A model generated the notes under the pieces. That model was given only the letters and a program-made list of their open reading frames with translations, was not told the DNA's origin and made no database searches. This document shows positions 33,163 to 41,266 of a stretch of 64,000 nucleotides of DNA, one piece after another. The position numbers were made by a program, and so were the translations under genes. Position 1 is the stretch's first letter. Each line of letters opens with the position of its first letter. Origin of the DNA: CAIKMD01 sp036501365 (GTDB lineage: Bacteria; Pseudomonadota; Alphaproteobacteria; ATCC43930; CGMCC-115725); the NCBI GenBank assembly GCA_036501365.1, contig DASYAL010000098.1, forward strand, positions 43,649 to 107,648, written 5' to 3'.

Positions 33163-34650
33163 ATGATCATGCTGGGGCGGACGCCCTGCGATGACGGCGT
33201 CATTCGCGCCGGCGCCGATGCTTCCGCCTGTTCTGCGCGCGCCAAGCCCTGGGTGCTGGCCGCCACGATCCTCGGCTCGAGCCTCGCTTTCATCGACGGC
33301 TCGGTCGTGAACGTCGCTTTGCCATCGATCCAGGCCAGCCTCGGCGCGTCGTCCCCGGTGACGCAATGGATCATCAACGCCTATCTCTTGATGCTTGGCG
33401 CGTTGATCCTGGTCGGCGGCGCGGCCGGCGACCGTTTCGGCCGGCGGCGCGTCTTCGTGCAGGGCATCATCCTCTTCACGGCCGCCTCGGTGGTTTGCGG
33501 TTTCGCGCCCAACGCGTCGATCCTCGTCGCTGCGCGCGCGGCGCAAGGCATCGGCGGCGCGATGCTGGTGCCGGGCAGCCTCGCCATCATCAGTGCCGCG
33601 TTCTCGCAGGAAGAGCGCGGCCAGGCGATCGGCACCTGGGCCGGGTTTTCGGCGCTCACCACGGCGTTGGGGCCGGTGCTGGGCGGCACACTGGTCGATG
33701 CCTGGTCGTGGCGCGCGGTGTTCTTCATCAACGTACCGCTCGCCATCGTGACGCTCGCGATCACGGTAGTTCATGTGCCCGAAAGTCGGGCGAGCGCGAG
33801 CGACGCGCCGATCGATTGGACAGGTGCCGTGCTCGCGACGATCGGTCTCGCCGGGATCGCTTTTGGCGCCAGCGCTGCCTCCGAGATGCGGTGGGGCGAG
33901 CCGGCGGTGTTCGCACCTTTATCCATCGGCGCGGCGGTGCTGATCCTCTTCATCCGGCACGAAGGACGCGCAGCGGCGCCGATGGTGCCTTTGCGGCTGT
34001 TCCGCTCGGCGGTCTTCAGCGGCACGAATGCGATGACGTTGCTACTCTATACGGCGCTGAGCGGCGCATTGTTCTTCCTGCCTTTCGACCTCATCCGCCT
34101 GCAGCATTACACGGCGGCTGCGGCGGGTGCGTCGTTCTTGCCGTTCAGCCTGATCATGGGCTTGTTGTCGCGCCGGTCGGGTGCGCTGATGGATCGTTAC
34201 GGCGCGCGGCTGCCGCTGGTGCTCGGTCCGGCGATCGCCGCCGGTGGCCTGGCACTGTTGGCGCTGCCGGCGATCGGCGGCTCTTATTGGCTGACCTTTT
34301 TCCCGCCAATGGTTTGTCTCGGCATCGGCATGGTGATCGCCGTTGCGCCGCTCACCGCCACGGTGATGGGAGCGGTCGACCAGCGCCAGGCGGGCACTGC
34401 CTCCGGGATCAACAATGCCGTCGCGCGCATCGCGAACCTGCTCGGCGTGGCCTTGTTCGGCGCGTTGGCGGCGGGGATTTCCGCGTCGGCGCTGGACCAT
34501 GCTTCGGACGCGGCGTTCTTGCGCGCCTTTCGCGGCGTGATGCTGGCCGCGGCGGCGCTGGCGCTGGTGAGCGCGCTCTGCGCCGCCCTGACAATCCCGG
34601 GCGTTACGCCGCGAGCGGCTTCAGCACCTCGGGCACGTCGGCCTGGGTGA
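33163..34650 (+). CDS. MFS transporter, DHA2 (EmrB/QacA) family
   Basis: 495 residues with about 14 hydrophobic segments. Motif A (GAAGDRFGRRRVF) is near residue 86, LGPVLGGTLVD is a motif-C-like segment near 168, and FIDGSVVNVALPSI is the DHA2-type first transmembrane motif near 43. It would export drugs or toxic aromatics, driven by protons. It is cotranscribed with the CocE hydrolase gene. The 3' end overlaps the convergent amidohydrolase gene by 47 bases, so the last ~16 residues coincide with that gene's tail. Confidence 0.88.
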   Translation: MIMLGRTPCDDGVIRAGADASACSARAKPWVLAATILGSSLAFIDGSVVNVALPSIQASLGASSPVTQWIINAYLLMLGALILVGGAAGDRFGRRRVFVQGIILFTAASVVCGFAPNASILVAARAAQGIGGAMLVPGSLAIISAAFSQEERGQAIGTWAGFSALTTALGPVLGGTLVDAWSWRAVFFINVPLAIVTLAITVVHVPESRASASDAPIDWTGAVLATIGLAGIAFGASAASEMRWGEPAVFAPLSIGAAVLILFIRHEGRAAAPMVPLRLFRSAVFSGTNAMTLLLYTALSGALFFLPFDLIRLQHYTAAAAGASFLPFSLIMGLLSRRSGALMDRYGARLPLVLGPAIAAGGLALLALPAIGGSYWLTFFPPMVCLGIGMVIAVAPLTATVMGAVDQRQAGTASGINNAVARIANLLGVALFGALAAGISASALDHASDAAFLRAFRGVMLAAAALALVSALCAALTIPGVTPRAASAPRARRPG

Positions 34651-35575
34651 GGTTCATCAGCTTCAGCGCCGTGCCGGCGAAGATCTGCGCGCGCTGCGCC
34701 TCGGTGACCGGCAGGTCCTTGACGAGCTGGATCGCGCGCGGCTTCAGCCAGGTGAGCGGCGGCGCGTCGCTGCCATAGACCACGTGATCGACGCCGACCG
34801 TCTCCATCGCGCATTTGGCGGCGGGCAGGGCGTAGCAGGCGAGGTCGAGATACATTTTCTGCAGGTAATGGCTCGGCGGCGCCTTGATGAGGAGCGGCGA
34901 ATAGGCGCCGAGGAAGCTGTCGTCGCGCATCTCATAGGCGTAATCCATGCGGCCGATGACCTCGGAGATACCGCCGCCCAGATGCGAGCCAACGATCTTC
35001 GCCTTGGGAAAGCGCTCGAGGATGCCGCGCACGATGAGCCGCGCGAGGCAGAGCATGTTGTCGGCGGGACGGCCGATCGAGGAATTGAGGCCGTAATTGC
35101 GCATCCGCTCCTCGCCATAGGCGCTGGCCGGCGGATGGATGAAGACCGGCTTGTCGTATTGGGTGAGGACTTCCCAGAAGGCGAGCGCCTCGTCGTCGTC
35201 GGGATAGGTCTTCCACATGCTCGAGGTGATGAAGACGCCTTTGAGATTGAGCTGAGTGAAGGCGCGCTCGAGCTCCTTGTTGAAGGCGTCGCCCGCGGTC
35301 GGCACGGTCGAAGCGAAGCACACGACCTTGCCGCGGTATTTCTCCTGGATGCCGGCGGCGCGGTCGTGCCACGCTTTGAGCGTATCGAGCGCCTTCCCCT
35401 TGTCGTAATCCTTGAGCTGGTGGATCGAATCGGTAACGACCGACAGCGCGATGTCGGTCTTGTCATGCGCGTCGATCACATTCTCGATAGTTAGCGGACA
35501 TTTGCCGCGCCAATGCGGATCGAGCGTGTCCTCGGGCGGGATGACATGGGTATGCCATTCGACGATCGGCTGCAT
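34604..35575 (-). CDS. amidohydrolase (ACMSD superfamily), fourth copy
   Basis: 323 residues. WHTHV at residues 7-11 holds the first histidines, FIHPPAS near 144 and GSHLGGG near 195 the next, and YGSDAPPLTW near 265 the Asp. It is more divergent from the three other amidohydrolases of the window than they are from each other. AGGGAGA precedes the ATG at 35575, which is preferred over a codon six residues upstream. The gene stands alone on its strand, convergent with the MFS gene. A hydrolytic or decarboxylating role is probable; the substrate is unknown. Confidence 0.83.
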   Translation of the reverse strand: MQPIVEWHTHVIPPEDTLDPHWRGKCPLTIENVIDAHDKTDIALSVVTDSIHQLKDYDKGKALDTLKAWHDRAAGIQEKYRGKVVCFASTVPTAGDAFNKELERAFTQLNLKGVFITSSMWKTYPDDDEALAFWEVLTQYDKPVFIHPPASAYGEERMRNYGLNSSIGRPADNMLCLARLIVRGILERFPKAKIVGSHLGGGISEVIGRMDYAYEMRDDSFLGAYSPLLIKAPPSHYLQKMYLDLACYALPAAKCAMETVGVDHVVYGSDAPPLTWLKPRAIQLVKDLPVTEAQRAQIFAGTALKLMNLTQADVPEVLKPLAA

Positions 35576-35665
35576 CGCGCTTCTCCCTGACAAGGGCTTA
35601 TCTTGCGAAATGGTAGGCTATCCCCGGCGGCGGAACAACGGAGCGGCGGGCGCGGTGGAGGCGCG

Positions 35666-36433
35666 ATGCGGCGGCTGATCATCATCACCGTTTTGGCCGG
35701 CACCTTGGCGGGCTGCGCGAGCACCAGCGTGATCCCGGATTTCGCCGCCAAGCCCTACGTGCCCTTCAACCGCGAAGATGCCGTCGCCATCGCCTTGCGC
35801 GAATGGCGGCTGTTCGGCTCGCTGACGGATCAATCGCCGGAGCCGGCGCAAAAGCTGGAGCGCACGCCGGGGCTTTGGGAACGCGTCGGCGAATATTGGT
35901 GGCTCGGTCTCGGCGGACGCTCGCGTGAGGCGCGCTGGACCGGCAAGCACGACGAGACCGGCCGCGTGTTTCCCGCTGCCGACGACGAGCGCTATGCCTG
36001 GTCCGCCGCGTTCATCTCCTACGTGATGCGGATCGCCGGCGCGGGCGACCGCTTCCCCTATGCGCCCAACCACGCGGCCTATGTGAACGCGGCAGCGACG
36101 GGACGCTCGCCGATCCTCCGCGCGTATGCGTCGGAAAGCTACGCGGCGAAGCCGGGCGATTTGCTGTGCTTTGGCCGCGACTGGGCGGCGGGGTTGCGCT
36201 TCAGCGATCTGCCAACGTCCGATGCCTTCTGGCCCGGCCACTGCGCCTTCGTCGTGGCGCGACAGGCCGGAACGCTCGACGCGGTCGGTGGCAATGATAG
36301 CGACGCCGTGACGATGGATCACGTGACGATCGGCAGCAACGGCAAGTTGGAAAGCGCCGACGGCCAGGAGTGGCCGATCGTGATCGAGGTGCGCTACGAC
36401 GCCGAAACCGATCCCGATCCCGGCGCGCCCTGA
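35666..36433 (+). CDS. DUF2272 lipoprotein
   Basis: 255 residues. A lipobox (TLAGCAS, Cys17) follows a short hydrophobic stretch, so the product is probably a lipoprotein. The body matches the DUF2272 family with WSAAFISYVMRIAGAGD, a cysteine in DLLCFGRDW and a histidine in GHCAFVVA, the arrangement of an NlpC/P60- or CHAP-like cysteine amidase. A cell-wall or envelope hydrolase role is likely but not demonstrated. GGAGG five bases upstream fixes the ATG at 35666. Confidence 0.83.
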   Translation: MRRLIIITVLAGTLAGCASTSVIPDFAAKPYVPFNREDAVAIALREWRLFGSLTDQSPEPAQKLERTPGLWERVGEYWWLGLGGRSREARWTGKHDETGRVFPAADDERYAWSAAFISYVMRIAGAGDRFPYAPNHAAYVNAAATGRSPILRAYASESYAAKPGDLLCFGRDWAAGLRFSDLPTSDAFWPGHCAFVVARQAGTLDAVGGNDSDAVTMDHVTIGSNGKLESADGQEWPIVIEVRYDAETDPDPGAP

Positions 36434-36549
36434 GGTATAGGCAAGAGAAAGCTCCGAACCTTTTTCCCGTTCGCGCGTTTGGTGCATTGCTTCGACCAAT
36501 CCTATGTTTTGGTTGTATCGAGCGACGACCTGCACCTGGAGAGGGATAC

Positions 36550-37275
36550 CTGCTCAACCGCCTGCGTTTCGCCTACAAGGCCGTCAGCCCCATCACCTTG
36601 ATGACGCCGCTGACTTTGGTGGATATCGGCGCCGCCGGCGGCATCCAGTCGAAATGGCGCAAGCATCGGCGCCGGACCCGCTCGGTCATGTTCGAGCCCA
36701 ACCCGGTCGAGGCGGCGCGGCTGCGCTCGGCGCCCGATACGATCGTCATCGAGAATGGGCTCGCGGCCGAGGCGGGCACCCATACTTTGCACATCGCGCA
36801 TTGGACGGGCTGCTCCTCCATGCTCGATCCCGATCCCGAAACCCTCGCCGGCTATCAGATCGCGCCGCTCTACGCGGCCGAGCAGCAGGTGACGGTCGAT
36901 TGCGTGCGTTATGACGAGCTCTACCGCGCCGGCAAGGTGCCGGCGCCGGACGCGATCAAGGTCGATGTCGAGGGCTACGAGTATCAGGTGCTCTCGGGTT
37001 TCGGCGAGCTGCTGCACGGTGTCCTCGGCATCGAGGCCGAGGCATGGTTCTACCCCGTCTTCAAGGGGCAGAAGCTGCTGCACGATCTCGTCGCCATGCT
37101 CGCGTCCTTCGACTTGCATTTGCGCCGGATCGAGAAGGTCCCGGGCTTCGAAGGCGACATGGTCTGCGTCAACGCCTATTTCACGCGCGGCAAGGCACGG
37201 CAGGCCGAGCTCACGCCCGAGCAGGAGCCGAAATTCGCGCTGCTCGAGCGGGTCTGGGCGCTCGATACAATCTGA
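36550..37275 (+). CDS. FkbM-family methyltransferase
   Basis: About 241 residues. The SAM-binding motif LVDIGAAGGIQSKW is near residue 22; then FEPNP near 52 and KVDVEGYEYQVLSGF near 138 are typical of FkbM O-methyltransferases that modify glycans or secondary metabolites. The start is uncertain. GGAGAGGG lies four bases before a CTG at 36550, and the first ATG (36601) is just ahead of the SAM motif with no ribosome-binding site; a TTG at 36487 is also in frame. The CTG position gives the natural N-terminus, LLNRLRFAYK. The gene is followed by a strong hairpin terminator. Confidence 0.78.
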   Translation: MLNRLRFAYKAVSPITLMTPLTLVDIGAAGGIQSKWRKHRRRTRSVMFEPNPVEAARLRSAPDTIVIENGLAAEAGTHTLHIAHWTGCSSMLDPDPETLAGYQIAPLYAAEQQVTVDCVRYDELYRAGKVPAPDAIKVDVEGYEYQVLSGFGELLHGVLGIEAEAWFYPVFKGQKLLHDLVAMLASFDLHLRRIEKVPGFEGDMVCVNAYFTRGKARQAELTPEQEPKFALLERVWALDTI

Positions 37276-37283
37276 CGGGCCCG

Positions 37284-37350
37284 AGACCATGATCGGATGG
37301 ACGGGATTGCCTGCAATCCCGTCCATCCGTGAATCATGGTCTTCATTTTT
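37284..37350 (+). terminator. large hairpin terminator after the FkbM gene
   Basis: Arms GACCATGAT/ATCATGGTC (9 bases, outer) and CGGATGGACGGGATTG/CAATCCCGTCCATCCG (16 bases, inner) form one stem with a three-base bulge and a four-base loop, followed by TTCATTTTT. It is well placed as a Rho-independent terminator of the methyltransferase gene. Confidence 0.8.
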
Positions 37351-37356
37351 GAATTG

Positions 37357-37416
37357 AGAGCACGATTCACGTATCGAAAAGAAGTCGATCGCTTCTTTTC
37401 GATACGATCGTGCTCT
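37357..37416 (-). terminator. large palindrome at the end of the dienelactone hydrolase gene
   Basis: AGAGCACGAT (37357-37366) pairs with ATCGTGCTCT (37407-37416), and GTATCGAAAAGAAG (37371-37384) with CTTCTTTTCGATAC (37392-37405), leaving small bulges and a seven-base loop. The right arm includes the TAG stop of the minus-strand hydrolase. The AGAGCAYGATY...GATCRTGCTCT outline is reminiscent of palindromes common between genes in Rhizobiales. It faces the forward terminator back to back. Confidence 0.7.
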
Positions 37417-38104
37417 AGAGCGTCTCGCGGAAGAAAGCGAGATAGCGGCGCCAAGCGTCTTCCGACGCTTCCGGTCGATAGCGCTCATCGGTGAAATTCT
37501 GGAAAGCATGCGCCGCGCCGTCATAGGCGTGGAATTCGTGCTTCTTGCCGAGCCGCGTCAGCTCCTTGTCGACCTCGGCCATATCGGCGGGGCTGGGGTT
37601 TTTATCCTCTTTGCCGAAGAAGCCGAGGATCGGGCAGCCGATGCTCGCGGCGCGGGTCAGCGCCGCCGGCTTGCCGTTGCGCTGGTGATTGATGCCGCCG
37701 CCATAGAGCATCACCGCTGCCTTGAAGGGATAGCCGGTCGCGCCGAGGAAGGAATGCCGGCCGCCCATGCAATGGCCCATGATGCCCTCGGCGCCCTTCT
37801 TGGCCTGGGGCAGCTTTTGCAGATAGGCGGTCGTGGCGCGGGCATCGGCGATGATCTGATCGTCGTCGAGGTATTTCATCGACTCGCCGGTATCCTCGGC
37901 GGCCGGCCGGCGGTGATAGAAGCGCGGCGCGCCAGCGATGAGGCCGTTGTCGTTGAGCCGCTGGACGACGCTCTCGGTGAATTTGTCGAGGCCCCAGCGA
38001 TGATGACATACGACGATGGTCGGGAAGGGCCCCGCGCCGTCGGGCACGCCGAGGATCGTCTCCATCTGACCGTCCGGCGCGTCGATCGAAAGCGTGTTGA
38101 TCAT
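37415..38104 (-). CDS. dienelactone hydrolase family protein
   Basis: 229 residues. The Cys-Asp-His triad is visible: GHCMGG near residue 113, GKEDKNP near 170 and GAAHAF near 200. The N-terminal CHHRWGLDKF segment replaces the usual ENPG/HE.FG motif. Dienelactone hydrolases open 4-carboxymethylenebutenolides in chlorocatechol and related routes, and the wider family hydrolyses other esters. It is the last of four same-strand genes (VOC dioxygenase, two quinone oxidoreductases, hydrolase) with short gaps, probably an operon. Confidence 0.87.
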   Translation of the reverse strand: MINTLSIDAPDGQMETILGVPDGAGPFPTIVVCHHRWGLDKFTESVVQRLNDNGLIAGAPRFYHRRPAAEDTGESMKYLDDDQIIADARATTAYLQKLPQAKKGAEGIMGHCMGGRHSFLGATGYPFKAAVMLYGGGINHQRNGKPAALTRAASIGCPILGFFGKEDKNPSPADMAEVDKELTRLGKKHEFHAYDGAAHAFQNFTDERYRPEASEDAWRRYLAFFRETL

Positions 38105-38124
38105 GAAAGCCTCCTGATGATGGG

Positions 38125-39132
38125 TTATGGCGGCGTGAGCAGCACTTTGCCGGTGATGGCGCGCTCGGCGACGATGCGATGCGCGGTTACCGCCTCATCG
38201 AGCGGCAGCACGCGATCGATCAGTACCGTCAAGCGCTTCTTGCTCGCAGCCTCGAGCGCCGCGGCGACGTCGTCGTTGTTGTGCTCGGTCGAGCCGATGA
38301 CGCTCAGCGCGTTCATATAGAGCGTGCTGACGTTGAGCGGCACGATCGGTCCGCCATGGGCACCGGCGGTCAGCAAAGTGCCGCCGCGCTTCAACGACGC
38401 GAGCGCCTTCGGAAAGAGCTCGGGATCGGCGATGTTCTCGAAGACGACGTCGACGCCGCGCTTGTCGGTCAGCTTCATCACCTCTTCGGTGAGGTTCTGC
38501 GTGCGGTAGTTAATCCCGTGCTGCGCGCCGAGGCGGCGCGCCGCCGCGACGCGCTCGTCGGCGCCGGCGGCGGCGATGATATTGGCGCCATAGAAGGCCG
38601 CGGCCTGCACGATCAGGCTGCCGAGGCCGCCGGCCGCGCCCATCACCAGCGCCCAATCGCCTTCCTTCAGCTTCGCCTTGCTGCGCACCTGGTGGAAGGC
38701 GAGCGGCGCGTGGCGCGCCACCACCGTCGCGGTATGGAAGTCGAGCGCGTCGGGGATCAAAGCGGTGACGTCTTCGTGCAGCAAGACATATTGCGCATAG
38801 CCGCCCCAGCTATCGATGCCGAGCATGGTCATCGGCGCGCCGGGCTTGCGCACGACGCGGCGCGAGGAGATGCAGACCCGGTCGCCGAGCTTGCGCTGCT
38901 TCACGTCGGGCCCGAGTGCGACCACCGTGCCGGTGGGATCGACGCCCAGCACATGCGGCAGCTTCACCGGCCGCGCATATTTCCCGGAGCGGACGATGAG
39001 GTCGAGGGTGCGGTTGACCGAGACCGCCGCGACCTGGACCAGGAGCTCGCCGGGGCCAGGATCGGGCGTCGGCACCTCTTCGAGCTTCATCACCTCGGGC
39101 GGGCCGAATTCGCGGATGACGACGGCTTTGAT
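38125..39132 (-). CDS. MDR-family quinone oxidoreductase 1, apparent ATC start
   Basis: About 335 residues, medium-chain dehydrogenase/reductase fold without structural zinc. The cofactor motif is MGAAGGLGSLIVQAA near residue 155, and HVLGVDPTGTVVALG is near 55. The conserved N-terminus of the family (MKAxVIREFG...) is encoded here as IKAVVIREFG. The codon at the expected start (39130-39132) is ATC, five bases after a perfect GGAGG. The first standard starts, GTG 39093 and ATG 39090, would delete the first beta strand. It is paralogous to the gene 17 bases upstream, and both reduce quinone- or enone-type substrates with NADPH by family. Confidence 0.8.
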   Translation of the reverse strand: MKAVVIREFGPPEVMKLEEVPTPDPGPGELLVQVAAVSVNRTLDLIVRSGKYARPVKLPHVLGVDPTGTVVALGPDVKQRKLGDRVCISSRRVVRKPGAPMTMLGIDSWGGYAQYVLLHEDVTALIPDALDFHTATVVARHAPLAFHQVRSKAKLKEGDWALVMGAAGGLGSLIVQAAAFYGANIIAAAGADERVAAARRLGAQHGINYRTQNLTEEVMKLTDKRGVDVVFENIADPELFPKALASLKRGGTLLTAGAHGGPIVPLNVSTLYMNALSVIGSTEHNNDDVAAALEAASKKRLTVLIDRVLPLDEAVTAHRIVAERAITGKVLLTPP

Positions 39133-39148
39133 GATGACCTCCGTAAAT

Positions 39149-40150
39149 CTATTCGGGCGCGAGCAGGATCTTGCCGGTGCCGCCGCGGCCTTCGATGATC
39201 TGATGCGCCCGCACGGCTTCCGACAGCGGCAATACCTGGTCGATCAAGGCGCGCAGATGTCCCTCAGCCGCGGCTTTGAGGCTTTCGATCATGTCCGCGT
39301 CGGTTTGCTCGGTGCTGCCGAAGATGGTGACGTTCTTGGCGTAGAGATTGAAGATGCTGAGCGGCACCACGCCGCCACCATGGCCGCCCGCGGTGATCAG
39401 CCGGCCGCGCGGCGCCAGCGAGACGAAGGCTTTCGGGAAGAGCTCGGGATCGCCGATATTCTCGCAGACGACGTTGACGCCCTTGCCGCCCGTGATCTTC
39501 ATCACCTCGGCGGTGAGGTCGCGGCTGCGATAGTTGACGCCGTGCGCGGCGCCAAGTCCCATCGCCACCTCGACATGGTGATCGGTGCCGGCCGCGGCGA
39601 TCACCTTGGCGCCGATATGCTTGGCGATCTGGACGAGGAAGCTCGACAGCCCGCCGGCGGCGCCCATGATCAGGATCCACTCGTCGGCTTTGAGCTTCAC
39701 CTTCTCGCGCAACATGTTGTGCGCGAGCGGCGCGTGCCGCGCGACCACGGTCGCGGTGTTGAAATCGAGGCCGTCAGGTAGCGGATAGGTGTTCTTCGCC
39801 GGTAGCTTGAGATATTTGGCATAGCCGCCCCAGTTGTCGATGCCGATAAGGTTGAGCGGCTCGCCCGGCTGGCTGAGATGCAATGAGATCGCGACGCGCT
39901 CGCCGAGCTTGCGCGTGGTGACGCCCGGGCCGACCACGACCACCGTGCCGACCGGATCGACGCCGAGGACGTGCGGTAGCTTCACCGGCCGCGGATATTT
40001 GCCCGAGCGGACGATGCAATCGAGGGTGCGGTTGACCGAAACTGCCGCGACCTCGATCAGCACCTCGCCGGGTCCCGGCTCCGGCGTCGGCACTTCCTCG
40101 AGCTTCATTACCTCGGGCGAGCCGAATTCGCGGATGACGATGGCTTGGAT
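39149..40150 (-). CDS. MDR-family quinone oxidoreductase 2, apparent ATC start
   Basis: About 333 residues, close paralog of the next gene downstream (VMKLEEVPTPEPGPGEVL, MGAAGGLSSFLVQIA, IREFGSPEV). The expected N-terminus IQAIVIREFG begins at ATC (40148-40150), with GGGAGG five bases upstream (AAGCT spacer). No ATG, GTG or TTG lies nearby in frame; the ATG at 40108 would remove the first strand, and upstream starts lie inside the VOC gene. It probably reduces an unsaturated carbonyl or quinone. The VOC dioxygenase gene ends 61 bases upstream. Confidence 0.8.
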   Translation of the reverse strand: MQAIVIREFGSPEVMKLEEVPTPEPGPGEVLIEVAAVSVNRTLDCIVRSGKYPRPVKLPHVLGVDPVGTVVVVGPGVTTRKLGERVAISLHLSQPGEPLNLIGIDNWGGYAKYLKLPAKNTYPLPDGLDFNTATVVARHAPLAHNMLREKVKLKADEWILIMGAAGGLSSFLVQIAKHIGAKVIAAAGTDHHVEVAMGLGAAHGVNYRSRDLTAEVMKITGGKGVNVVCENIGDPELFPKAFVSLAPRGRLITAGGHGGGVVPLSIFNLYAKNVTIFGSTEQTDADMIESLKAAAEGHLRALIDQVLPLSEAVRAHQIIEGRGGTGKILLAPE

Positions 40151-40211
40151 AGCTTCCTCCCGATTTTCGAGGAAGCTTAGAAAGCGCGCGCGGCGCCGAC
40201 AAGGAGGCCGG

Positions 40212-41162
40212 TCACGGCGTCGCGTAATTGATGAAATGCGCCGGCATCGCATCGCCCCATTGCGAGCGGTTGGCGCCCGGTGCGGCGCGGTTGAGATTAG
40301 GCACGGCCGCTGCGTTCAGCATGTCGCTGTCGGTCATATGCTCATGCACACGGCCCCAGGGATCGGCCCAATAGTCGAAGATCTGGCTGCCATAGATATG
40401 CCGGCCGACGCCCCAGATCGGCCGGTACTTGCCAAGGCTCTTCAGATGCTCGTGGCCGGTCATCACCGCGTCGAAATTCGCGACCTCGAAGGCGAGATGG
40501 TTGAGCCCGGCTTTCGGCCCCTGCATGCAGAAGAAGACATGGTGGTCGACATAGGCATCGCCACGATCGAGGCGGTTGAATGACGAGATTACGTTGCGCG
40601 CATCATCACGGAAGATCTCGTCGCTCGGGATGAAGCCCAGCGTCTCGCGATACCAGGCGAGCGCCTTGGGCAAATCGGTGCTGACGATCACACCATGGCC
40701 CAAGCGCTTGACCGGCGCCGGGCCAAGCGCGAGCCGCGTCAGCGTGCCGAGCCGCTTGGCGCGCTCCGCCGCGGTGTTGACCGTGTTCACGGCGAGGGGC
40801 AGCGGCGCGACCTTCTCGATGCCGTGCACCACCTCGATCTGGAAGCCATGCGGATCGCGAAGCCGCACGCGCTGGCCGCCGCCGGGCTCGTCGATGGCCT
40901 CGATGCCGGAGGCGCCAGAAAGCTTCGCGAGCTTGCTGAGTTCGCTGTCGTCGGCGGCGGTGTAAGCGAAGCCGATGAAGCGCGGCGCGCCGAGCTCGGT
41001 GATGTGGAGGTGATGCGCCGGGTCGCTGCCACGCATATAGAGCGCGGTCCGGGTCCGTGCCGCGCGCACCAGGCCGAACTCGGTCAGGAACGCCTCGGCG
41101 AGATCGAGATCGGGCGCGGCGAGGCGCGCATAGGCGATGTCGACGACCTTGGTGACCGGCAC
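40212..41162 (-). CDS. two-domain VOC protein, type I extradiol dioxygenase-like
   Basis: 316 residues with two vicinal-oxygen-chelate domains. The second holds the metal triad of BphC-type extradiol dioxygenases: GHGVIVS (His) near residue 153, GLNHLAFEV (His) near 216 and RVHEHMTD (Glu) near 275, with a GRHIYGSQIFDYWADPWG segment typical of 2,3-dihydroxy-aromatic dioxygenases. The GTG at 41162 follows GGAGGGA by three bases. It is the first gene of a minus-strand operon with the two quinone oxidoreductases and the dienelactone hydrolase, and divergent from the molybdenum hydroxylase. Confidence 0.85.
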   Translation of the reverse strand: MPVTKVVDIAYARLAAPDLDLAEAFLTEFGLVRAARTRTALYMRGSDPAHHLHITELGAPRFIGFAYTAADDSELSKLAKLSGASGIEAIDEPGGGQRVRLRDPHGFQIEVVHGIEKVAPLPLAVNTVNTAAERAKRLGTLTRLALGPAPVKRLGHGVIVSTDLPKALAWYRETLGFIPSDEIFRDDARNVISSFNRLDRGDAYVDHHVFFCMQGPKAGLNHLAFEVANFDAVMTGHEHLKSLGKYRPIWGVGRHIYGSQIFDYWADPWGRVHEHMTDSDMLNAAAVPNLNRAAPGANRSQWGDAMPAHFINYATP

Positions 41163-41266
41163 GGCTCCCTCCGCCGCCGATCCTATCCGGTGGCGCAGCG
41201 CCGGCAAGCATTGGCGGTCGACCCGCCACTTTGCTTAAATGCGCCGCAGACACATCAAGGTGGCGC

